From Verrucomicrobiaceae bacterium (GTDB lineage Bacteria; Verrucomicrobiota; Verrucomicrobiia; Verrucomicrobiales; Verrucomicrobiaceae): DNA of 49,966 bases. The position numbers and the translations under genes were made by a program. Location of the stretch: NCBI GenBank assembly GCA_027486585.1, contig JAIXOU010000128.1, positions 1 through 49,966 of the forward strand. The letters are read 5' to 3'. Of the stretch, positions 29,201-36,792 are shown one piece after another. The notes under the pieces are model-generated. The model had not been told where the DNA came from, made no database searches, and saw only the letters and a list, made by a program, of their open reading frames with translations. Position 1 is the stretch's first letter. Each line of letters opens with the position of its first letter.

Positions 29201-29215
29201 ATTAAACTGCCGTAG
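23300..29215 (+). CDS. Giant secreted protein with BNR-like repeats, Calx-beta and Ig domains
   Basis: It encodes about 1971 residues. The ATG at 23300 begins a signal peptide (LGKAVPCFYLALFSISGASA); an in-frame GTG at 23252 is an alternative. Two blocks (about 40-330 and 570-1170) carry many copies of a W-G-S-x-F-V-A-V-G, TSxDGxTWT pattern, as in BNR/sialidase-type beta-propeller repeats. Between them are two Calx-beta domains (about 334-570, with GSDYTAPGPVYFGVGES). A third lies near 1181-1290. Ig-like domains follow (about 1300-1470, AYQWTKDGKIIPKATN), then a putative-Ig domain and a C-terminal module shared with the upstream gene. Likely a surface or adhesion protein. The stop lies two bases from the convergent AIM24-family gene stop. 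Confidence 0.85.
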   Translation: MKTRFMVPSLLGKAVPCFYLALFSISGASALAQIGKDWVDRSTVGVTNLRSALAFSGSVFVAASEDFRSSGNVETSTSGDVWTVVSTGLSGTPKSIVWNGSQFLAVTDGQLATSTNANGSAWAVTDPFPAASIRGLARSGNNVVAVGSSFNGSGFSPVIYLSTDSGVTWTQQTLPSTSTASGLNAVTYTSSQWVAVGDYGTLYTSPNGTTWTRRTVAAMANNSFNSVTQNSSLIVTAGLGFTSSGSLFSEIWTSPNGIAWTRRAVSGISSVTSVVWTGSNFVAVTDGGSALTSLDGITWKTQETGCTDALGSMVWDGTQVLAVGSSGIVLSSDLLPTVSVGTGDSKVLESDGMAKVTVYLSKPATQALSIPLVVTGTATEGSDYTAPGPVYFGVGESAQIVEIELINDSVVEGTFDDEEQMIVTLGATAGVWVKAPKEQTITIVDGDGPPLVNFSVRTDPGNIVAESAGTISVGLELSWPITSAVTIPLTITGSATSPSDYTGLPTSVTFNPGETLKAISMTIVNDEVEESSDEDILIEMGTLSSSVQSGLGDRVKYAVNINDDDPATQIGRRWALNQPRPSSPDLGGMAMTSQQSVVLVNGGGKALVSTDQGATWTEKQTGTNKRMRDVAFGTGIFVGISESDGSIIRSTDSGGTWIKREIPETFSAKWTNLVYAGSEFLALGVDYSDRPVLLASADGVRWEKRSVPNSTKGTPRGLVSMGGTKWAAVGTHFNYDPNSQTSTIAPLILTSEDGKIWTDRSSALSNVELTDVIWTGTTLVAFEESGKNVYTSTDGVAWTPRALGAGLAFTGVWTGSKIVAIGSGTVSTCTSAAGFPWTHRAASLTGNLDEILWTGSTYIAAGSHSIFTSTDGINWTSRSEGFDSFTRMSAAVWSGSQFVAVAQDSPFAFTSPNGTTWTEQKLPLKQGGLHSVAWSGSVFAAVGPRGVILTSNNGTSWSPKTQPGGTLDLKQVIWAGNQFVAVGGQNQEDWLSVGPAGSIVLTSPDGNRWTRRTIRTITPLEGIAWNGSLFVAVGRDGLIMTSSDAVSWSAPVSTSANGPNPARERDFYAVAWSGFQWVAVGELRDIWRSTDAMAWNTATNVPELLDGNFDSLALNDVLWTGDEFVCASGVGTVLHSFDGLAWKERVTKTTLPLNGLALGNTLLALGDQGTILASGSLATASPEISFDTGSSTQPEIDKTVANVLVRLSKAAATTVTVPLNTSGSAGMTLTGPLADVTLATPLQVVFRPGELAKFVPITIRGDFRAEGPETLTLSFGTLPSTVTAAITAPHEMTIQDNDEALIISSQPADRLLAVGSSLTLSVALSAGSGPVAYQWTKDGKIIPKATNPLYEVKSVQIADGGSYACNVTNPVGSVPSTAARVGVYEVATRAVYVDAARTPLETTITQAASSNCAVNWFKDGSSTAVAPGNEFIFSNNSRSLKISALGANAGEYVCKVGLPSSSIVDTLSGATWNVGTASVKPELPTITFAEANIGVSYQSATFSAANSTKVTSWAATGLPLGLRLVDLGNHQFQITGLASVVGTRQVTITATNGKGSTSVTVPLKVNALPAGLIGTSIGLIDREETVNNYFGGRMQFSFASTGVFSGSYIAGGTTQSFTGQITAATTTTATASATFLSGINTVTISLDYDSSRSGASGLGTITASVPSPSGAVPSTASFKTWTRHLTPAPYAGRYHFAIMQPSVTAGDQSLPQGAGYGIATVTPAGVTTFAGKLGDGSALTGSSVINTDGTTIAYSVINKDRGSFMAIPKITLGGTAPSYANSTVEDFTDASWGRLPSLTSTREYTDGWFPSALEISGGKYIAPASGQIVMDLEDVSNTGNAEISFSQAGIDNNSAVGSVFEIEANGSAYAYNSFQYPSDYFTKLKITPATGLFSGTLDLSDSVNEIPIKRSPIAYDGLIIPSFKSDSIATGDYQGVGQFKLPQLPDANTSPMPSAASTPILTGRVKLIKLP

Positions 29216-29217
29216 CC

Positions 29218-29910
29218 TTACCTTGTGCCTGCGTGGATGACTTCCTCGTATGGCTGCACGACGACGATTCCCTCTCCGCTAAAACGCTGCTGAAAAGTTT
29301 CGCCACTGCCACGGCCGATGAGTGTCTTGAGAGTCACCGCACTTTTGAGTTCTGTATTTAGCCCAGCGCTCCAGGCGACTGTAGCATTTGGATCACAGGT
29401 CAGCGGATGTGAAGGTGAGACGATCAGTGTCATCGGTGGTCCATGACTGGTAAAGGCAATGAGACCTGTGCCACTGAGCTTCACGTTAAACAGGCCACCG
29501 CTCATCATGCCGCTGATCTTTTTCATCATCGTGATCTCATGCTTGATCGTGCTTTCAAAGGCCAGTACGTCATTGCCATTCACAATGATGGAGTCGCCAC
29601 TGAGACGTAATACGGTGATGCGTTTGGCGTTATCGGCGAGATAGAGCCTGCCTTGGCCTTCTGCTTTGGTCAGAGTTGTTCCTTCACTACTCACAGCTTT
29701 TTTCAGGAAATGCCCGAGGCCATTTTCAAAGGCACCTTCCCGCTTGAACTGAACATCGCCATAATAAGCGATCATGGTGCCCATCTTCGTCCAGACGCGA
29801 CCATCCAGACGCACCTCCAGCATGTTTGGGGATTCCAGTTCAAAGGCATCGTTCGTGGCGTCTTTTTGCGAAGTTTGATGGGCGAATTCCGTGAGAGTAA
29901 AGGCTGACAT
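29218..29910 (-). CDS. AIM24-family protein
   Basis: It encodes about 230 residues. The ATG at 29910 (MSAFTLTEFAHQ) matches the usual start of the family. The open frame to 30090 would add 60 residues of unlikely composition. The beta-rich body includes ELESPNMLEVRL, GTMIAYYGDVQF, GRLYLADNAKRITVLRL and GLIAFTSHGPPMTL, ending GEGIVVVQPYEE. The family is named for a yeast mitochondrial protein; its bacterial role is unknown. No signal peptide or membrane helix. It faces the giant secreted-protein gene with two bases between the stop codons. Confidence 0.8.
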   Translation of the reverse strand: MSAFTLTEFAHQTSQKDATNDAFELESPNMLEVRLDGRVWTKMGTMIAYYGDVQFKREGAFENGLGHFLKKAVSSEGTTLTKAEGQGRLYLADNAKRITVLRLSGDSIIVNGNDVLAFESTIKHEITMMKKISGMMSGGLFNVKLSGTGLIAFTSHGPPMTLIVSPSHPLTCDPNATVAWSAGLNTELKSAVTLKTLIGRGSGETFQQRFSGEGIVVVQPYEEVIHAGTR

Positions 29911-30286
29911 AGGAGGAGTGATGTTCGAAGAGTGTGTCAGGTCTGGACAGTAGCTGCCATTACAAAATAGATGAATCCATGGATCATAGCCCTGCCATTC
30001 AGTTCGGTCTTGGATCCTGTCTGAAATGATCACCCCTTGATCGCCGACGTGCCTATTCGGCGTGCCCAAAACCAAAATTAGTTCAGTCACGTATCTTAGT
30101 GCGGTCGTTAAAACCTCGATTCGTACTATTCCGTGATCTTTGCGCTGTTACGTCCTTTGGAGAAAAAACGGCTAAGTGCAGGTGGGGCAAGAGAAGAACT
30201 CTTTCACGAATGTGTCCGGTTCTCCTTCTTTTTGGTTTATCAATCGAAGTTACTGATTCATAATCAAAGTCTGACGATCCTATCTT
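29911..30286. other. Divergent intergenic region
   Basis: The 376 bp between the AIM24-family gene (leftward) and the decarboxylase gene (rightward) should carry both promoters. An extension of the AIM24 frame crosses part of it but is not believed to be coding. No RNA gene or repeat is recognised. Confidence 0.5.
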
Positions 30287-31222
30287 ATGCGTATTTTAAT
30301 CACCGGCGGTGCCGGATTTCTCGGTTCCCATCTCAGCGAACGACTGCTCAATGAAGGCAATGAGGTTTTGTGCTTGGACAATTTCTTCACAGGTAGAAAG
30401 CGCAACATTGAGCACCTTCTTGGAAATTCACGATTTGAGCTGATTCGGCATGATGTCTGTGATCCTTATAAGTTTGAAGTGGATCAGATCTACAATCTGG
30501 CCTGTCCAGCTTCACCGCCGCATTATCAGTTTAATCCGATCAAAACGACCAAGACATCGTTCCTTGGGGCCATGCATGCTCTGGGTTTAGCAAAACGCAC
30601 GGGTGCACGGGTATTCCAAGCATCAACCTCTGAGGTCTATGGAGACCCCGAAATCCATCCTCAACCCGAGTCCTACAAGGGCAGCGTGAACCCCATCGGG
30701 ATCCGCGCCTGTTATGACGAAGGTAAGCGAGTGGCAGAAACGCTGTTCTTTGATTATCATCGTGAAAATGGCGTCGATATTCGAGTCGTACGCATTTTCA
30801 ATACCTACGGTCCGCGCATGTTGCCCGATGATGGTCGTGTGGTTTCTAACTTCATTGTTCAGGCACTGAAAGGTGAAAACCTAACCATCTATGGTGATGG
30901 CACGCAGACTCGCAGCTTCTGCTATGTGGACGATCTGATCGAAGGCTTTGTGCGTCTCATGAATCACCCCAGCTGCACAGGCCCCGTCAATATTGGTAAT
31001 CCGGGCGAATTTACCATGTTAGAACTGGCGGATCTGGTGCTGAAAAAAGTGGGTGGAAAGTCCAAAATCACACATTTGCCACTTCCTGGCGATGATCCAA
31101 AGCAGCGCCGCCCAGACATCACCTTGGCGCAAAAAGAACTGGGTTGGAACCCCACCGTGCCATTATCTGATGGGCTTGATAAAGCGATCGCCTACTTCGC
31201 AACCGTTGTCGGAGGGAAATAG
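30287..31222 (+). CDS. uxs: UDP-glucuronic acid decarboxylase
   Basis: It encodes 311 residues, the usual length for bacterial UXS. The enzyme converts UDP-glucuronate to UDP-xylose, a donor for polysaccharide and glycan synthesis in the cytoplasm. It is a short-chain dehydrogenase-fold protein: the NAD-binding GGAGFLGS motif is at the N-terminus, the [14 protein letters not shown] string follows, and the catalytic YDEGK is at Y143 and K147. [10 protein letters not shown] and [17 protein letters not shown] are also typical of UXS rather than of epimerases such as GalE. It is not next to other glycan genes. A short inverted repeat (CATTGAA/TTCAATG) follows the stop but lacks a T-run. Confidence 0.93.
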   Translation: MRILITGGAGFLGSHLSERLLNEGNEVLCLDNFFTGRKRNIEHLLGNSRFELIRHDVCDPYKFEVDQIYNLACPASPPHYQFNPIKTTKTSFLGAMHALGLAKRTGARVFQASTSEVYGDPEIHPQPESYKGSVNPIGIRACYDEGKRVAETLFFDYHRENGVDIRVVRIFNTYGPRMLPDDGRVVSNFIVQALKGENLTIYGDGTQTRSFCYVDDLIEGFVRLMNHPSCTGPVNIGNPGEFTMLELADLVLKKVGGKSKITHLPLPGDDPKQRRPDITLAQKELGWNPTVPLSDGLDKAIAYFATVVGGK

Positions 31223-31406
31223 GATCATTGAATCGGCTTTCAATGAGAGCAAAGCTATGTCTGTCAAAGAGCCTGTGTTTTGTTGTTGTTGGATCAAGTA
31301 TTGACGAACGGGGTCATTTTTGATTAAACTTTGGATAAACAAAGTTCAGGCTGTGAACGTCAGGTGGCGGACATCGCTGAGCTTTCCTACCCCCCAATCA
31401 AAAACC

Positions 31407-32045
31407 ATGAAATCGAACCGCCTAGATTATCGCTCCTCGAAGCGTGGCTTCACCCTAGTGGAGTTGCTCGTCGTTATTACCATCATCGCCATTCTTGCAG
31501 CGCTGGCTGTGCCGGTGACAAACAAGGTCATGCAGAATGCAAACAACCTACGCATTAAGGCGACGATGAAAGACGTACAGGTCGCCATCAGTCGCTATCA
31601 AGCCGAATACAATCGTTTTCCAATTACCAGTGCTGGCACTGCGGGTGGAGATGATGCGGCGCCGCTTCTTACCAATGGCCAAACTCCGATTGTGAACATT
31701 TTGATGGCTCAAACAGATCCTGGAGCTTCTCCCAATTTGAATGCTCGTAAAATCAAGTTCATCGATCTTCCGTTTGCCAAAAATGGGCAAACATTTGGCG
31801 TCATTGATCCAAGTGGTGGCACAGGCACGGGAGCACCTATGCAACTGGTTGATATCTGGGGGATGCCTTACAGCATCCGTTTAGATACCAATTTCGACAA
31901 TCGAATTGCCAATCCAGATGCCAGCAACAATGACCAAAGAATCTCTGCAAGAGCTCCCAAGTTTCTTTCCGTTTCTGCTGCCATCCAAAGCTACGGACCC
32001 GATAAGATTGCTAACACCAAAGACGATATCGTCTCCTGGCGTTAA
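31407..32045 (+). CDS. Type II secretion pseudopilin (GspG/PulG-like)
   Basis: It encodes about 212 residues. The ATG at 31407 puts a short basic leader before the prepilin peptidase site RG|FTLVELLVV, after Gly14. The hydrophobic helix TIIAILAALAVPVTNKVM follows, as in pseudopilins and type IV pilins. The soluble domain is longer than in most GspG (IKATMKDVQVAISRYQAEYN, RFPITSAG) and ends DKIANTKDDIVSWR, resembling the GspG C-terminus. Verrucomicrobiota carry many such stand-alone genes; no other secretion genes are adjacent, so its machine is unknown. A terminator follows. Confidence 0.88.
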   Translation: MKSNRLDYRSSKRGFTLVELLVVITIIAILAALAVPVTNKVMQNANNLRIKATMKDVQVAISRYQAEYNRFPITSAGTAGGDDAAPLLTNGQTPIVNILMAQTDPGASPNLNARKIKFIDLPFAKNGQTFGVIDPSGGTGTGAPMQLVDIWGMPYSIRLDTNFDNRIANPDASNNDQRISARAPKFLSVSAAIQSYGPDKIANTKDDIVSWR

Positions 32046-32068
32046 TCCACTTCCTTTCTAATTTGCCG

Positions 32069-32102
32069 AAAAGCGTAGCTCACTCTTGGGCTACGCTTTT
32101 TT
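32069..32102. terminator. Bidirectional terminator between pseudopilin and nuoE
   Basis: A stem AAAAGCGTAGC paired with GCTACGCTTTT encloses a ten-base loop and is followed by TTTTTT on the plus strand. The run of A before it gives a four-base T-run on the minus strand. It lies between two convergent genes and could serve both. Confidence 0.85.
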
Positions 32103-32105
32103 GTT

Positions 32106-32606
32106 TTAAGGATACTTGGCCAGAAGCTCAGCCGCTTTGCTGGGATCCACCTTTTCAAAGAAGTCGTCCTCAACCATGCAGACGGGACCAAAGCCACAAC
32201 TGGCTAAGCATTCAGCGAATTCGATGCTGTATTTACCATCTTCGCTGACGGCGATGGGGTGATGATGATCACAGTGGCTGCGATCGATCTTAGCCGTCTG
32301 GCAAAGGGAATCCATGAGCTCATAACTACCCGCCATGGCGCAGGAAAGGGTGCGGCAGACGCGAATGTGGTATTTGCCGGGAGCTGACTGACGGAAGCCG
32401 GGATAAAAGGTGACTACTTCTAAGACTTGGATGGGCTCAAGGCTGAGCTTGGCTGCTACCCAGTTCACGATCTCATCACTGATGAAACGGAAGTGCTCCT
32501 GCATGAGATGCAGAAGGGGCAGAACCGCGCTGCGCTTTGACATGGGGTAATGGGTGATCACCTCATCCATTTGTTTTTCGAGTTCAGCGGAAATTGCCAG
32601 AGCCAT
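32106..32606 (-). CDS. nuoE: NADH-quinone oxidoreductase subunit E
   Basis: It encodes 166 residues, the normal size for NuoE of respiratory complex I, which carries the 2Fe-2S cluster N1a in the NADH-oxidising arm on the cytoplasmic side. The four cluster ligands are visible: C84 and C89 (CRTLSC), then C133 and C137 (CLASC). The helical N-terminus (YPMSKRSAVLPLLHLMQEHF) and VVTFYPGFRQ match the family. It follows nuoD by 39 bp on the minus strand and ends at a terminator. The partner gene nuoF, usually next, is not present. Confidence 0.95.
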   Translation of the reverse strand: MALAISAELEKQMDEVITHYPMSKRSAVLPLLHLMQEHFRFISDEIVNWVAAKLSLEPIQVLEVVTFYPGFRQSAPGKYHIRVCRTLSCAMAGSYELMDSLCQTAKIDRSHCDHHHPIAVSEDGKYSIEFAECLASCGFGPVCMVEDDFFEKVDPSKAAELLAKYP

Positions 32607-32645
32607 CGTGTTTAAAGATAAAAGATTGTTTCTAGCAGCGCATGA

Positions 32646-33905
32646 TTACCGATCACACTCACCCATGACGAAATCGAGGCTGCCAAGCACAGCGGGAACA
32701 TCGCTCAGCATGTGCCCAGGCATGATCTTTGAGAGCACGCTTAGATTCAGGAAGGAAGGACTGCGGATTTTGAGACGATAGGGGACACCGCCGCCTTTGC
32801 TGTGGATGTAAAAGCCGAGCTCGCCTTTAGGATTTTCGGCACCGAAATAAACTTCCCCAGCAGGTGCATCAATGCCTTGAGTGGCAAGAATGAAGTGATG
32901 AATGAGTTCCTCCATCTTCATCAGGACGCGCTCTTTATTTGGCAGCAGCCCTTTCGCATCGGCCACATTGATCGGTCCACTAGGCAGCTGGTCCAGCACC
33001 TGACGCAGGATGCGCACACTTTGACGCATTTCTTCCATGCGGACGAGGTAACGATCATAGCAGTCACCTTGAGCGCCCACAGGGATGTCGAATTCATACT
33101 TCTCGTAATCGAGGTAAGGGGCAGCTTTGCGCAGATCGTGTTCCACACCTGAACCACGTAAATTTGGGCCGCTGAGACCGTAGCCGATGGCGTCTTCTTT
33201 GGTGATGATGCCAAGGCCCTGTGTGCGTCCGATGAAGATGGCGTTGCGGGAGAGCAGCTTGTCCGTCTCTTCGATCACAGGTTCCACTTCATCAAGGAAC
33301 TTCCTAACAGCGGCGATGAAGCCATCTGGCAGATCCCGAATCTGGCCACCGACACGCGTGTAGCTCGTGGTGAAACGCGCACCTGTGAGCTGCTCACATA
33401 GATTGTAGATCTTCTCACGCTCGGTGAAGGTGTAGAGGAAGACGGTCATCGCTCCCACGTCCATGGCGAACACTCCGACTCCGAGCAGGTGAGCGGAGAT
33501 ACGAGCAAGCTCGCAGCAAATGACACGGATGGCACGGCCACGCTCCGGCACTTCCCAGCCCATGAGTTTTTCAACGGCTAAGGCATAAGCCACATTGTTT
33601 GCCAGTGGGGCCAGATAATCCAACCGATCCGTGTATGGCACGAACTGGTTGTAATGCATGTTTTCGGCGATCTTTTCGTCGCCGCGATGCAAGTAGCCTA
33701 CGTCCGGCTCAGCCTTGGTAATGATCTCACCATCCAGCTCTAAAATCATGCGCAGCACGCCATGCGTCGCTGGGTGAGAGGGACCCATGTTGAGGACGAG
33801 TTTCTCACCGACGAGGTCCGTCGTGGTCTCTTCCATGTTTTCAAGATGCCGCGCCGCTTGGGCAGCGGTGTCTGGGGATTCGTAGTCTCGCGTGACGGTA
33901 GGCAT
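32646..33905 (-). CDS. nuoD: NADH-quinone oxidoreductase subunit D
   Basis: It encodes 419 residues, typical of the 49-kDa subunit of complex I, which helps form the quinone-binding pocket at the membrane interface. LNMGPSHPATHG at residues 38-49 holds the conserved His region. EPDVGYLHRGDEKIAEN, GARFTTSYTRVGGQIRDLP and the C-terminal PAVLGSLDFVMGECDR all match. The first 30 residues are a family-variable extension. It heads a two-gene unit with nuoE. nuoA, nuoB and nuoC are not upstream, so the complex I genes are split in this genome. Confidence 0.95.
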   Translation of the reverse strand: MPTVTRDYESPDTAAQAARHLENMEETTTDLVGEKLVLNMGPSHPATHGVLRMILELDGEIITKAEPDVGYLHRGDEKIAENMHYNQFVPYTDRLDYLAPLANNVAYALAVEKLMGWEVPERGRAIRVICCELARISAHLLGVGVFAMDVGAMTVFLYTFTEREKIYNLCEQLTGARFTTSYTRVGGQIRDLPDGFIAAVRKFLDEVEPVIEETDKLLSRNAIFIGRTQGLGIITKEDAIGYGLSGPNLRGSGVEHDLRKAAPYLDYEKYEFDIPVGAQGDCYDRYLVRMEEMRQSVRILRQVLDQLPSGPINVADAKGLLPNKERVLMKMEELIHHFILATQGIDAPAGEVYFGAENPKGELGFYIHSKGGGVPYRLKIRSPSFLNLSVLSKIMPGHMLSDVPAVLGSLDFVMGECDR

Positions 33906-33996
33906 CAGATAGGGGGTGGTTCAGACTATTCTACGCTGCCTAAATGGCAGCAAGATGTATTTGTGAAAAATTTCACAAGCTCCCGAGCTGTTTATG

Positions 33997-34026
33997 AAAA
34001 AGCCGTGCTGGGCTGCACGGCTTTTT
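33997..34026 (-). terminator. Rho-independent terminator downstream of the PEP-CTERM protein gene
   Basis: The stem AAAAAGCCGTGC pairs with GCACGGCTTTTT, with a short loop, followed on the minus strand by the T-run. It lies 22 bp after the stop of the beta-strand-repeat gene and just before the nuoD promoter region, so it separates the two units. Confidence 0.88.
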
Positions 34027-34048
34027 GGAGGAAGCAAAAAGAGGAAAT

Positions 34049-36634
34049 TTAGCGGCGACGGCGACGAAGCATGACGCCAAGAGTTCCCATGAACAGCAAG
34101 ACCATGCGGGAAGGCTCAGGAACAATGCTGAAAATACCTGTTCCGCTGTCGAAGCTAGCGGAAAGAGATGGGCCGAGCCCGAGAGAAGAGTAATTCAGAC
34201 CCAGCATCCCCGAGATTGTTCCAGGGCCAGAGAGATCAAAGAGTCTCCATTTATCGCCCAGGGCAAATCCAGTGACTCCGTTATTAGCAATCACCAGAGT
34301 GCCGCCTGCTGTAGCATCTAGCCCACCAAAAAGGCGGATGTAGTCAGCCGCTGAAGCTGTACCGCTAAGGTCGCCACCGCGAGAGAAGAGGTCAAATTGC
34401 AGCAGGCTACCCGAACCTAGCACGGTGCTACCACCACCTGAGTTCAGAGTAAAGCTGGAGGCGACGGGTGATCCTAAGGTGCTATCACCTATCTGTAGGG
34501 TGCCGTTGATGGTGACAAAGTTCCCAGAACCTGCAATCACTGCGCCTGTGCCGCTGAGTGTGCTGTTGGTAGAAACCGTGACATTGCCAGTTCCTGTGGC
34601 CGAGCCCGAGGTATTGTTTGCAACCAAGGTGCCGGAGTTGGTGACGGAGGTTGGACCATTGTAGGTGCTGGCCACAGTGGTGACCAAGGTTGCGGCATTG
34701 ACGATCAAATCGCTGTTAGCGCTAGCACCGCTGATTCCGACCGTGTTGACGTTCACGCGGCCTGGGCCAGAAACTGTAAGTGTGGTGCCGTCTTTCACGA
34801 GACCTCCTGTTAACGTTAAGACGCTGCCAGACGCTGCCCCAATAGTCGCATTGGTCACGGCTGTGATCTGTCCAGCATAGGTGCTACTGCCAGTGACATT
34901 GTATAGAGAACCAGTGCCACCGACTCCGGCACCGTTAATGCTGAGAGCTTCTGCGGTGGAGTAATTAACAGCGCTAAGATGAAGTGCAGCACCACTATTC
35001 ACCGTGGTTCCAGCTGCAGCAGTGCCAAGTGCTTGATTGGCGCTCACGAGTAATGTGCCTGAATTCACGGTTGTTGACCCTGTGTAAGTATTGGCACTGG
35101 CAATGGTGATGGTATTGCTGCCACTTTGTGACAGCGATCCACTGCCACCAATAGCATTGCTCAGCGTGAAGTTGCCAGAGCGATTGAAAACAAGTGCCGC
35201 ATTGTTTGTCACGGCACCGCTGCCGAGGCTGCCGGTAGAGGTTGCATTGCCGATTTGAAGTGTTCCTGCACTGATCGTAGTTGTGCCGGTGTAAGTGTTG
35301 TCAGCCGTTAGTACCGTTGTTCCAGAGCCAGCGCTTACCAAATTGCCTCCGGTGCCATTGATAACCCCGTTAACAGTTAAGGTATTGCCATTGTTATCAA
35401 AAGTGGCTGTAGCGGCACTAGCGATGCTAATGTTGCGATTTGAATTCAAGCTAATGGAAGCATTGCTACGAAGAGTGCCCGTGCCAGTGAATTGGATATT
35501 ATTATAAGCACCTGCTGGAGCCAGACCAAGACTAGTATCAGCAGCGATGGCTAGAGTACCAGCGGCGATCTGCGTGCCATTTGCATTAAGAGTGGAGTTG
35601 TTTGTTCCAGTGTAGTTATTCGAAGTGTTTGAGAGGACTAAAGTGCCAGAACCTTGTTTTATTAACGAACCGCCTGAGGCAAATGAGCTATTCAAAGGTT
35701 TACTGATATCAACAGAACCCAGAGCATTCACAGTTAATGCCTGCTGTTTCACATCAAAAAAGCTCCCCGAAAGGCTGAGGTTGCCGCCAAGTGCCTGTGT
35801 GATGGTCATTGCTGCATCTAAAGCGATGACGCCGTTCAAGGTATTAGTGCCACTGGTATTTTGTGAATTGATGCTACGCACGCCTGAACTGCCAGCACGA
35901 GAAACAATGGTATTGCCAAGCGTTTGCCCGCCTGTCGCTGCGATTAGACCCATCTCTGCATTGGCAGAACCACTTGTGTCGCCAATACGAATCGTCGTTG
36001 AAGTCGCAGAGCTACCAGTGTTGAACTGAAGCTTTCCTGCATTCACAAAAGTATCTCCTGTGTAGGTATGTGCACTATTGTAGATGACCGTGCTATTTTG
36101 ATTCAATGAGACACTACCACCCTGCTGAATAACCGTTCCAGAAGATAAGGTGAGGGTATTGCCGTTATTGCCAAAGATCTTTAGCTGATTTCCATTGGTG
36201 AAGATGTTAGTGCTGAAAATGGTAAGGTTACCGTTAACAGGATTGAATTCATTGTTAGCGCTATTAAGTGCAATGGAAGTCAGGCTGACGCTTTGCCCGT
36301 TCGAACTAAGGTTTTCGATCTTGCCAAATAGATCGATCGAATTGCCAAACAGATTAAACGCGCCCGCCCCCGAATTGAAGGTGATGTTCCTCCAATCGTC
36401 GAAGTTGGTGTAATTATTGAATGGGGATAGTCTTGTGCTTCCACCGAAGAAAATATCGTTTCCACTCCCAGGCGCAGGCGAGCCATCTGGACTCCAGTTT
36501 GCGCCAGTGCCCCAGTTATTATCGCCACCACCACCATCCCAGGTATTTCCGGCGTACGATTGTCCGACGAAGAGAGCTAGCGCGGCGAGTTGCAGGCCTG
36601 CGACGAGAGGGCGGAGTTGAGGATTGATTTTCAT
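34049..36634 (-). CDS. Autotransporter-associated beta-strand-repeat protein with PEP-CTERM tail
   Basis: It encodes 861 residues. A signal peptide (QLRPLVAGLQLAALALFVGQ) is followed by WDGGGGDNNWGTGANW, typical of Verrucomicrobiota members of this group. Many beta-strand repeats follow, of the form NTYTGTTTISAGTLQIGNATS and GSGTLVLSNTSNNYTGTN. These are expected to stack as a right-handed beta helix. The end is VPEPSRMVLLFMGTLGVML followed by Arg residues, a PEP-CTERM sorting signal: PEP motif, hydrophobic helix, basic end. It should be exported and processed by an exosortase at the cell surface. No exosortase lies in the window. Probably a surface or exopolysaccharide-associated protein. 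Confidence 0.92.
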   Translation of the reverse strand: MKINPQLRPLVAGLQLAALALFVGQSYAGNTWDGGGGDNNWGTGANWSPDGSPAPGSGNDIFFGGSTRLSPFNNYTNFDDWRNITFNSGAGAFNLFGNSIDLFGKIENLSSNGQSVSLTSIALNSANNEFNPVNGNLTIFSTNIFTNGNQLKIFGNNGNTLTLSSGTVIQQGGSVSLNQNSTVIYNSAHTYTGDTFVNAGKLQFNTGSSATSTTIRIGDTSGSANAEMGLIAATGGQTLGNTIVSRAGSSGVRSINSQNTSGTNTLNGVIALDAAMTITQALGGNLSLSGSFFDVKQQALTVNALGSVDISKPLNSSFASGGSLIKQGSGTLVLSNTSNNYTGTNNSTLNANGTQIAAGTLAIAADTSLGLAPAGAYNNIQFTGTGTLRSNASISLNSNRNISIASAATATFDNNGNTLTVNGVINGTGGNLVSAGSGTTVLTADNTYTGTTTISAGTLQIGNATSTGSLGSGAVTNNAALVFNRSGNFTLSNAIGGSGSLSQSGSNTITIASANTYTGSTTVNSGTLLVSANQALGTAAAGTTVNSGAALHLSAVNYSTAEALSINGAGVGGTGSLYNVTGSSTYAGQITAVTNATIGAASGSVLTLTGGLVKDGTTLTVSGPGRVNVNTVGISGASANSDLIVNAATLVTTVASTYNGPTSVTNSGTLVANNTSGSATGTGNVTVSTNSTLSGTGAVIAGSGNFVTINGTLQIGDSTLGSPVASSFTLNSGGGSTVLGSGSLLQFDLFSRGGDLSGTASAADYIRLFGGLDATAGGTLVIANNGVTGFALGDKWRLFDLSGPGTISGMLGLNYSSLGLGPSLSASFDSGTGIFSIVPEPSRMVLLFMGTLGVMLRRRRR

Positions 36635-36792
36635 GGGCTGGGCAAAGACAGACAGAAGAGAAAGATAGGATCTTTTTTTCTAATGGTTTTTGGTGGGATG
36701 CAATTTTGAGGACTCCTACACTAGAGATCAATTGTTTAATTGACCAAAATGGCGGCTGAAAATCTTGCGAATCAGAAGCTTGTGATGATTGG
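36635..36792. other. Intergenic region
   Basis: These 158 bp lie between the amylase stop and the start of the beta-strand-repeat gene, and should hold the promoter of the latter. No terminator, repeat or small gene was recognised. Confidence 0.5.

Noticed and set aside
31226..31245. CATTGAA/TTCAATG inverted repeat as terminator of uxs
   Set aside because: The stem is short and AT-rich and no T-run follows.
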